From Clusia tigrina (lineage: Eukaryota; Arthropoda; Insecta; Diptera; Clusiidae), in the NCBI GenBank assembly GCA_920105625.2, contig CAKKTE020000052.1, positions 1,116,001 through 1,180,000 of the forward strand: 64,000 bases of DNA. The letters are read 5' to 3'. Both the position numbers and the translations under genes were made by a program. Of this stretch, positions 51,791 through 61,169 are shown in pieces. The notes beneath the pieces are model-generated. The model was not told where the DNA came from and ran no database searches. It was given only the letters and a program-made list of their open reading frames with translations. The stretch's first letter is position 1. Each line of letters starts with the position of its first letter.

Positions 51791-53357
51791 GAGTCATAAA
51801 ACCTTGAAATTTTGTAACAACAAAGTACTCGAGCCTCTTGTCAATTTAAGCTATCGCTCGAAGCTATGCTACCCTTGAGTCCCAAATCAAACACTGATAA
51901 AACTTCAAATGGCCCTAACTTCTACACAGTGCATCCTATACCTATCAAAGTTTGCAACATACAAATGCTTGTAACTTTTTACTGAAGCGTCATAAAACCT
52001 TGAAATTTTGTAACAATAAAGTACTCGAGCCTCTTGTCAATTTAAGATATCGCTCAAAGCTATGCTACCCTTGAGTCCCAAATCAAACACTGATAAAAAT
52101 TTAAATGGCCCCAACTGCTATACGGTACGTGCTACACCGATCAAAGTTTGCAACATGCAAATGCTTGTAACTTTTTACTGGAGCGTCATAAAACCTTGAA
52201 ATTTTCTAACAATAAAGTACTCGAGCCTCTTGTCAATTTAAGCTATCGCTCATAGCTATGCTACCCTCGAGTCCCAAATCAAACACTGATAAAACTTCAA
52301 ATGGCTCTAACTTATATACGGTACGTCCTACATCTATCAAAGTTTGCAACATACAAATGCTTGTAACTTTTTACTGGAGCGTCATAAAACCTCGAAATTT
52401 TGTAATAATAAAGTACTCGATTCTCTTGTCAATTTAAGCTATCGCTCAAAGCTATGCTACACTTGAGTCCCAAATCAAACACTGATAAAACTTCAAATGG
52501 CCCTAACTTCTATTCGGTGCATCCTATACCTATCAAAGTTTGCAACATACAAATGCTTGTAACTTTTTACTGGAGCGTCATAAAACCTTGAAATTTTGTA
52601 ACAATAAAGTACTCGAGCCTCTTGTCAATTTAAGCTATCGCTCGAAGCTATGCTACCCTTGAGTCCCAAATCAAACACTGATAAAACTTCAAATGGCCCT
52701 AACTTCTACACAGTGCATCCTATACCTATCAAAGTTTGCAACATACAAATGCTTGTAACTTTTTACTGAAGCGTCATAAAACCTTGAAATTTTGTAACAA
52801 TAAAGTACTCGAGCCTCTTGTCAATTTAAGCTATCGCTCAAAGCTATGCTACCCTCGAGTCCCAAATCAAACACTGATAAAAATTCAAATGGCCCCAACT
52901 GCTATACGGTACGTGCTTCACCGATCAAAGTTTGCAACATGCAAATGCTTGTAACTTTTTACTGGAGCGTCATAAAACCTTGAAATTTTGTAACAATAAA
53001 GTACTCGAGCCTCTTGTCAATTTAAGCTATCGCTCATAGCTATGCTACCGTCGAGTCCCAAATCAAACACTGATAAAACTTCAAATGGCTCTAACTTATA
53101 TACGGTACGTCCTACATCTATCAAAGTTTGCAACACACAAATGCTTGTAACTTTTTACTGGAGCGTTATAAAACCTCGAAATTTTGTAACAATAAAGTAC
53201 TCGATTCTCTTGTCAATTTAAGCTATCGCTCAAAGCTATGCTACACTTGAGTCCCAAATCAAACACTGATAAAACTTCAAATGGCCCTAACTTCTATTCG
53301 GTGCATCCTATACCTATCAAAGTTTGCAACATACAAATGCTTGTAACTTTTTACTGG
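51790..53357 (+). repeat. Block H, 784-bp tetramer, two tandem copies
   Basis: Copies at 51790-52573 and 52574-53357 share the cgaagctatg/cacagtgcatcc unit, a gataaaaat unit with caccgatcaaag, the accctcgag or accgtcgag/cttatatacgg unit, and the tcgattctc/ctattcggtgcatcc unit (tattcgg at 52511 and 53295). The period is exactly four monomers. Confidence 0.85.
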
Positions 53358-53940
53358 AGCGTCATAAAACCTTGAAATTTTGTAACAATAAAGTACTCGA
53401 GCCTCTTGTCAATTTAAGCTATCGCTCAATGCTATGCTACCCTTGAGTCACAAATCAAACACTGATAAATCTTCAAATGGCCCTAACTTCTATACGGTAC
53501 GTCGTACACCTATCAAAGATTGCAACATACAAATGCTTGTAACTTCTTACTGGAGCGTCATAAAACCTGGAAATTTTGTAACAATAAAGTACTCGAGCCT
53601 CTTGTCAATTTAAGCTATCGCTCAAAGCTATGCTACCCTTGAGTCCCAAATCAAACACTGATAAAACTTCAAATGGCCCCAACTGCTATACGGTACGTGC
53701 TACACCTATCAAAGTTTGCAACATGCAAATGCTTGTAACTTTTTACTGGAGCGTCATAAAACCTTGAAATTTTGTAACAATAAAGTACTCGAGCCTCTTG
53801 TCAATTTAAGCTATCGCTCATAGCTATGCTACCCTTGAGTCCCAAATCAAACACTGATAGAACTTCAAATGGACCTAACTTCTATACGGTACGTCCTATA
53901 CCTATCAAAGTTTGCAACATACAAATGCTTGTAACTTTTT
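52574..53940 (+). repeat. Block I, copy 1 (pairs with 54338-55705)
   Basis: These ~7 units recur at an offset of 1,764 bp (nine units). Shared markers are caccgatcaaag, tattcggtgc (53295/55059), gctcaatgctatg, ggtacgtcgtacacc, cttcttactgg and the gtcacaaatc/ataaatcttc unit. It overlaps block H, so a tetramer duplication and a nine-unit duplication are nested. Confidence 0.85.
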
Positions 53941-54338
53941 ACTGAAGCGTCATAAAACCTTGAAATTTTGTAACAATAAAGTACTCGAGCCTCTTGTCAA
54001 TTTAAGCTATCGCTCAAAGCTATGCTACCCTTGAGTCCCAAATCAAACACTGATAAAAATTCAAATGGCCCCAACTGCTATACGGTACGTGCTACACCTA
54101 TCAAAGTTTGCAACATGCAAATGCTTGTAAGTTTTTACTGGAGCGTCATAAAACCTTGAAATTTTGTAACAATAAAGTACTCGAGCCTCTTGTCAATTTA
54201 AGCTATCGCTCATAGCTATGCTACCCTTGAGTCCCAAATCAAACACTGATAGAACTTCAAATGGACCTAACTTCTATACGGTACGTCCTATACCTATCAA
54301 AGTTTGCAACATGCAAATGCTTGTAACTTTTTACTGGA
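53940..54338 (+). repeat. Satellite units with 392-bp dimer repetition
   Basis: The pair gataaaaattc/ggccccaactgc followed by ctcatagc/gatagaac/ggacc matches the pair just before it at an offset of 392 bp (two units). Nothing else is visible. Confidence 0.65.
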
Positions 54339-55705
54339 GCGTCATAAAACCTTGAAATTTTGTAACAATAAAGTACTCGAGCCTCTTGTCAATTTAAGCT
54401 ATCGCTCGAAGCTATGCTACCCTTGAGTCCCAAATCAAACACTGATAAAACTTCAAATGGCCCTAACTTCTACACAGTGCATCCTATACCTATCAAAGTT
54501 TGCAACATACAAATGCTTGTAACTTTTTACTGAAGCGTCATAAAACCTTGAAATTTTGTAACAATAAAGTACTCGAGCCTCTTGTCAATTTAAGCTATCG
54601 CTCAAAGCTATGCTACCCTTGAGTCCCAAATCAAACACTGATAAAAATTCAAATGGCCCCAACTGCTATACGGTACGTGCTACACCGATCAAAGTTTGCA
54701 ACATGCAAATGCTTGTAACTTTTTACTGGAGCGTCATAAAACCTTGAAATTTTGTAACAATAAAGTACTCGAGCCTCTTGTCAATTTAAGCTATCGCTCA
54801 TAGCTATGCTACCCTCGAGTCCCAAATCAAACACTGATAAAACTTCAAATGGCTCTAACTTATATACGGTACGTCCTACATCTATCAAAGTTTGCAACAT
54901 ACAAATGCTTGTAACTTTTTACTGGAGCGTCATAAAAACTCGAAATTTTGTAACAATAAAGTACTCGATTCTCTTGTCAATTTAAGCTATCGCTCAAAGC
55001 TATGCTACACTTGAGTCCCAAATCAAACACTGATAAAACTTCAAATGGCCCTAACTTCTATTCGGTGCATCCTATACCTATCAAAGTTTGCAACATACAA
55101 ATGCTTGTAACTTTTTACTGGAGCGTCATAAAACCTTGAAATTTTGTAACAATAAAGTACTCGAGCCTCTTGTCAATTTAAGCTATCGCTCAATGCTATG
55201 CTACCCTTGAGTCACAAATCAAACACTGATAAATCTTCAAATGGCCCTAACTTCTATACGGTACGTCGTACACCTATCAAAGATTGCAACATACAAATGC
55301 TTGTAACTTCTTACTGGAGCGTCATAAAACCTTGAAATTTTGTAACAATAAAGTACTCGAGCCTCTTGTCAATTTAAGCTATCGCTCAAAGCTATGCTAC
55401 GCTTGAGTCCCAAATCAAACACTGATAAAACTTCAAATGGCCCCAACTGCTATACGGTACGTGGTACACCTATCAAAGTTTGCAACATGCAAATGCTTGT
55501 AACTTTTTACTGGAGCGTCATAAAACCTTGGAATTTTGTAACAATAAAGTACTCGAGCCTCTTGTCAATTTAAGCTATCGCTCATAGCTATGCTACCCTT
55601 GAGTCCCAAATCAAACACTGATAGAACTTCAAATGGACCTAACTTCTATACGGTACGTCCTATACCTATCAAAGTTTGCAACATACAAATGCTTGTAACT
55701 TTTTA
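54338..55705 (+). repeat. Block I, copy 2
   Basis: This is the copy of 52574-53940, with private changes such as aaaaactcgaaa near 54,936, tgctacgcttgag near 55,396 and gtacgtggtacacc near 55,460. It ends where gaagcgtcat in copy 1 becomes gaagcgccat. Confidence 0.85.
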
Positions 55706-56550
55706 CTGAAGCGCCATAAAACCTTGAAATTTTGTAACAATAAAGAACTCGAGCCTCTTGTCAATTGAAGCTATCGCTCAAAGCTATGCTAGACTTGAGT
55801 CCCAAATCAAACACTGATAAAACTTCAAATGGCCCCAACTGCTATACGGTACGTGCTACACCTATCAAAGTTTGCAACATGCAAATGCTTGTAACTTTTT
55901 ACTGGAGCGTCATAAAACCTTGAAATTTTGTAACAATAAAGTACTCGAGCCTCTTGTCAATTTAAGCTATCGCTCGAAGCTATGCTACCCTTGAGTCCCA
56001 AATCAAACACTGATAAAACTTCAAATGGCCCTAACTTCTACACAGTGCATCCTATACCTATCAAAGTTTGCAACATACAAATGCTTGTAACTTTTTACTG
56101 AAGCGTCTTAAAACCTTGAAATTTTGTAACAATAAAGTACTCGAGCCTCTTGTCAATTTAAGCTCTCGCTCAAAGCTATGCTACCCTTGAGTCCCAAATC
56201 AAACACTGATAAAAATTCATATGGCCCCAACTGCTATACGGTACGTCCTACATCTATCAAAGTTTGCAACATACAAATGCTTGTAACTTTTTACTGGAGC
56301 GTCATAAAACCTCGAAATTTTGTAACAATAAAGTACTCGAGCCTCTTGTCAATTTAAGCTATCGCTCATAGCTATGCTACCATTGAGTCCCAAATCAAAC
56401 ACTGATAGAGCTTCAAATGGACCTAACTTCTATACGGTACGTCCTATACGTATCAAAGTTTGCAACATACAAATGCTTGTAACTTTTTACTGAAGCGCAA
56501 TAAAACCTTGAAATTTTGTAACAATAAAGTATTCGAGCCTCTTGTCAATT
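55705..56550 (+). repeat. Right-domain satellite units
   Basis: These units include gtcaattgaagc, tgctagacttgag, and a gctaccattgag/gatagagc/cctatacgtatc unit (cattgag at 56381). The last recurs at 63357 (offset 6,976 bp) and leads into the block J type sequence both times. Confidence 0.75.
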
Positions 56551-58270
56551 TAAGCTATCGCTCAAAGCTACGCTACACTTGAGTCCCAAATCAAACACTG
56601 AAAAAACTTCCAATGGCCGTAACTTCTATACGGTACGTCCTACACCTATCAAAGGTTGCAAAATACAAATGCTTGTAAATTTTTACTGGAGCGTCATAAA
56701 ACCTTGAAATTTTGTAACAATAAAGTACTCGAGCCTCTTGTCAATTTAAGCTATCGCTCAAAGCTATGCTACCCTTGAGTCTCAAATCAAACACTGATAA
56801 AACTTCAAATGGCCCTAACTGCTATACGGTACGTGCTACACCTATCAAAGTTTGCAACATGCAAAAGCTATGCTACCCTTGAGTCACAAATCAAACACTG
56901 ATAAATCTTAATAATAAAATAAATAATACCCTTGAGTCCCAAATCAAACACTGAAAAAACTTCCAATGGCCCTAACTTCTATATGGTACGTCCTACACCT
57001 ATCAAAGATTGCAACATACAAATGCTTGTAACTTTTTACTGGAGCGTCATAAAACCTTGAAATTTTTTAACAATAAATTACTCAAGCCTCTTGTCAATTT
57101 AAGCTATCTGCCAAAGCTATGCTACCCTTGAGTCCCAAATCAAACACTGATAAAACTTCAAATGGCCCCAACTGCTATACGGTACGTCCTACAAGTATCA
57201 AAGTTTGCAACAGGCAAATGCTTGTAACTTTTTACTGGAGCGTCATAAAAGCTTGAAATTTTGTAACAATAAAGTACTCGAGCCTCTTGTCAATTTAAGC
57301 TATCGCTCATAGCTATGCTATGCTTGAGTCCCAAATCAAACACTGATAAAACTTCAAATGGCTCTAATTTATATACGGTACGTCCTACATCTATCAAAGT
57401 TTGCAACATACAAATGCTTGTAACTTTTTACTGGAGCGTCATAAAACCGTGAAATTTTGTAACAATAAAGTACTCGAGCTTCTTGTCAATTTAAGCTATC
57501 GCTCAAAGCTATGCTACCCTTGAGTCCCAAATCAAACACTGATAAAACTTCAATGGCCCCAACTGCTATACGGTACGTGCTACACCGATCAAAGTTTGCA
57601 ACATGCAAATGCTTGTAACTTTTTACTGAAGCGTCATAAAACCTTGAAATTTTGTAACAATAAAGTACTCGAGCCTCTTGTCAATTTAAGCTATCGCTCA
57701 TAGCTATGCTACCCTTGAGTCCCAAATCAAACACTGATAAAACGTCAAATGGCTCTAACTTCTATACGATACGTCCTACACCTATCAAAGTTTGCAACAT
57801 ACAAATGCTTGTAACTTTTTACTGGAGCGTCATAAAACCTTGAAATTTTGTAACAATAAAGTACTCGAGCCTCTTTTCAATTTAAGCTATCGCTCGAAGC
57901 TATGCTACCCTTGAGTCCCAAATCAAACACTGATAAAACTTCAAATGACCCTAACTTCTACACAGTGCATCCTATACCTATCAAAGTTTGCAACATACAA
58001 ATGCTTGTAACTTTTTACTGAAGCGTCATAAAACCTTGAAATTTTGTAACAATAAAGTACTCGAGCCTCTTGTCAATTTAAGCTATCGCTCATAGCTATG
58101 CTACCCTTGAGTCCCAAATCAAACACTGATAAAACGTCAAATGGCTCTAACTTCTATACGATACGTCCTACACCTATCAAAGTTTGCAACATACAAATGC
58201 TTGTAACTTTTTACTGGAGCGTCATAAAACCTTGAAATTTTGTAACAATAAAGTACTCGAGCCTCTTGTC
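56550..58270 (+). repeat. Block J, copy 1 (pairs with 59450-61170)
   Basis: The match at an offset of 2,900 bp covers about nine units: gctacgctacacttg, caaaggttgcaaaatac, the 157-bp chimeric unit, aattttttaac, ctatctgccaaagc, tacaagtatc, tgctatgcttgag, acttcaatggcccc (1-bp loss) and cgtcaaatggc. The offset is 15 units minus 40 bp, because each period includes the 157-bp unit (39 bp short) and the 1-bp loss. Confidence 0.85.
56834..56990 (+). repeat. 157-bp chimeric unit with A/T-only insert, copy 2
   Basis: It has the same length and the same breakpoints as the copy at 50993; the 17-bp insert is at 56910-56926. The downstream half is of the actgaaaaaacttcc type, so the segment after the insert has been exchanged relative to copy 1. 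Confidence 0.9.
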
Positions 58271-59450
58271 AATTTAAGCTCTCGCTCAAAGCTATGCTAC
58301 CCTTGAGTCCCAAATCAAACACTGATAAAAATTCATATGGCCCCAACTGCTATACGGTACGTGCTACACCGATCAAAGTTTACAACATGCAAATGCTTGT
58401 AACTTTTTACTGGAGCGTCATAAAACCTTGAAATTTTGTAACAATAAAGTACTCGAGCCTCTTGTCAATTTAAGCTATCGCTCATAGCTATGCTACCCTC
58501 GAGTCCCAAATCAAACACTGATAAAACTTCAAATGGCTCTAACTTATATACGGTACGTCCTACATCTATCAAAGTTTGCAACATACAAATGCTTGTAACT
58601 TTTTACTGGAGCGTCATAAAACCTCGAAATTTTGTAACAATAAAGTACTCGATTCTCTTGTCAATTTAAGCTATCGCTCAAAGCTATGCTACACTTGAGT
58701 CCCAAATCAAACACTGATAAAACTGCAAATGGCCCTAACTTCTATTCGGTGCATCCCATACCTATCAAAGTTTGCAACATACAAATGCTTGTAACTTTTT
58801 ACTGGAGCGTCATAAAACCTTGAAATTTTGTAACAATAAAGTACTCGAGCCTCTTGTCAATTTAAGCTATCGCTCGAAGCTATGCTACCCTTGAGTCCCA
58901 AATCAAACACTGATAAAACTTCAAATGGCCCTAACTTCTACACAGTGCATCCTATACCTATCAAAGTTTCCAACATACAAATGCTTGTAACTTTTTACTG
59001 AAGCGCCATAAAACCTTGAAATTTTGTAACAATAAAGTACTCGAGCCTCTTGTCAATTGAAGCTATCGCTCAAAGCTATGCTACCCTTGAGTCCCAAATC
59101 AAACACTGATAAAACTTCAAATGGCCCCAACTGCTATACGGTACGTGCTACACCTATCAAAGCTTGAAACATGCAAATGCCTGTAACTTTTTACTGGAGC
59201 GTCATAAAACCTTGAAATTTTGTAACAATAAAGTACTCGAGCCTCTTGTCAATTTAAGCTATCGCTCATAGCTATGCTACCCTCGAGTCCCACATCAAAC
59301 ACTGATAAAACTTCAAATGGCTCTAACTTATATACGGTACGTCCTACATCTATCAAAGTTTGCAACATACAAATGCTTGTAACTTTTTACTGGAGCGTCA
59401 TAAAACCTCGAAATTTTGTAACAATAAAGTACTCGAGCCTCTTGTCAATT
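58270..59450 (+). repeat. Right-domain satellite units between block J copies
   Basis: These units include the accctcgag/cttatatacgg/tcgattctc/ctattcggtgcatccc run, which recurs at about 62.95-63.25 kb (tattcgg at 58743 and 63211, offset 4,468 bp). Private changes include caaagcttgaaac and gcctgtaac near 59,160-59,182. Confidence 0.75.
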
Positions 59451-59733
59451 TAAGCTATCGCTCAAAGCTACGCTACACTTGAGTCCCAAATCAAACACTG
59501 AAGAAACTTCCAATGGCCCTAACTTCTATACGGTACGTCCTACATCTATCAAAGGTTGCAAAATACAAATGCTTGTAAATTTTTACTGGAGCGTCATAGA
59601 ACCTTGAAATTTTGTAACAATAAAGTACTCGAGCCTCTTGTCAATTTAAGCTATCGCTCAAAGCTATGCTACCCTTGAGTCTCAAATCAAACACTGATAA
59701 AACTTCAAATGGCCCTAACTGCTATACGGTACG

Positions 59734-59890
59734 TGCTACACCTATCAAAGTTTGCAACATGCAAAAGCTATGCTACCCTTGAGTCACAAATCAAACACTG
59801 ATAAATCTTAATAATAAAATAAATAATACCCTTGAGTCCCAAATCAAACACTGAAAAAACTTCCAATGGCCCTAACTTCTATACGGTACG
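59734..59890 (+). repeat. 157-bp chimeric unit with A/T-only insert, copy 3
   Basis: Same structure as copy 2, insert at 59810-59826. It lies 2,900 bp from copy 2, as part of block J. Confidence 0.9.
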
Positions 59891-61091
59891 TCCTACACCT
59901 ATCAAAGATTGCAACATACAAATGCTTGTAACTTTTTACTGGAGCGTCATAAAACCTTGAAATTTTTTAACAATAAAGTACTCAAGCCTCTTGTCAATTT
60001 AAGCTATCTGCCAAAGCTATGCTACCCTTGAGTCCCAAATCAAACACTGATAAAACTTCAAATGGCCCCAACTGCTATACGGTACGTCCTACAAGTATCA
60101 AAGTTTGCAACATACAAATGCTTGTAACTTTTTACTGGAGCGTCATAAAACCTTGAAATTTTGTAACAATAAAGTACTCGAGCCTCTTTTCAATTTAAGC
60201 TATCGCTCGAAGCTATGCTATGCTTGAGTCCCAAATCAAACACTGACAAAACTTCAAATGGCTCTAATTTATATACGGTACGTCCTACATCTATCAAAGT
60301 TTGCAACATACAAATGCTTGTAACTTTTTACTGGAGCGTCATAAAACCTTGAAATTTTGTAACAATAAAGTACTCGAGCTTCTTGTCAATTTAAGCTATC
60401 GCTCAAAGCTATGCTACCCTTGAGTCCCAAATCAAACACTGATAAAACTTCAATGGCCCCAACTGCTATACGGTACGTGCTACACCGATCAAAGTTTGCA
60501 ACATGCAAATGCTTGTAACTTTTTACTGAAGCGTCATAAAACCTTGAAATTTTGTAACAATAAAGTACTCGAGCCTCTTGTCAATTTAAGCTATCGCTCA
60601 TAGCTATGCTACCCTTGAGTCCCAAATCAAACACTGATAAAACGTCAAATGGCTCTAACCTCTATACGCTACGTCCTACACCTATCAAAGTTTGCAACAT
60701 ACAAATGCTTGTAACTTTTTACTGGAGCGTCATAAAACCTTGATATTTTGTAACAATAAAGTACTCGAGCCTCTTTTCAATTTAAGCTATCGCTCGAAGC
60801 TATGCTACCCTTGAGTCCCAAATCAAACACTGATAAAACTTCAAATGACCCTAACTTCTACACAGTGCATCCTATACCTATCAAAGTTTGCAACATACAA
60901 ATGCTTGTAACTTTTTACTGAAGCGTCATAAAACCTTGAAATTTTGTAACAATAAAGTACTCGAGCCTCTTGTCAATTTAAGCTATCGCTCATAGCTATG
61001 CTACCCTTGAGTCCCAAATCAAACACTGATAAAACGTCAAATGGCTCTAACTTCTATACGATACGTCCTACACCTATCAAAGTTTGCAACA

Positions 61092-61105
61092 TACAAATGC
61101 TTGTA
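61092..61105. repeat. 14-bp dyad TACAA-ATGC-TTGTA, one per monomer
   Basis: The 5-bp arms TACAA and TTGTA flank a 4-base centre, and the element recurs in most units. A frequent variant replaces cataca by catgca just before it and removes the outer pair. It could be a protein-binding dyad or simply part of the conserved repeat. No binding protein can be inferred. Confidence 0.5.
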
Positions 61106-61146
61106 ACTTTTTACTGGAGCGTCATAAAACCTTGAAATTTTGTAAC

Positions 61147-61152
61147 AATAAA
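61147..61152 (+). other. AATAAA hexamer, one per monomer (polyadenylation-signal-like)
   Basis: The canonical polyadenylation hexamer occurs at this position in nearly every unit, inside 'aacaataaagtactc'. If the plus strand were transcribed, such a signal would come up about every 196 bp. The unit is A/T-rich, so chance fixation in the founder monomer followed by amplification explains it equally well. A substituted form (aattaag) recurs in part of the left domain. Confidence 0.35.
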
Positions 61153-61161
61153 GTACTCGAG
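61152..61161. other. Overlapping ScaI (AGTACT) and XhoI (CTCGAG) sites, one per monomer
   Basis: The decamer agtactcgag carries both recognition sites and is present in most units, so either enzyme should give a 196-bp ladder from this array. Known variants lose one site: gaactcgag loses ScaI; gtactcgatt, gtacttgag and gtatccgag lose XhoI. Because variants cluster by block, the digestion pattern should also report higher-order units. Confidence 0.85.
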
Positions 61162-61169
61162 CCTCTTGT

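Noticed and set aside
29126..52954. Repeated plus-strand open frames of about 63-76 codons
   Set aside because: Same reasoning. They arise from particular variants that remove stops, start at an ATG inside the catgcaaatg/catacaaatg or gctatgctaccc segment, and have no independent gene signal.
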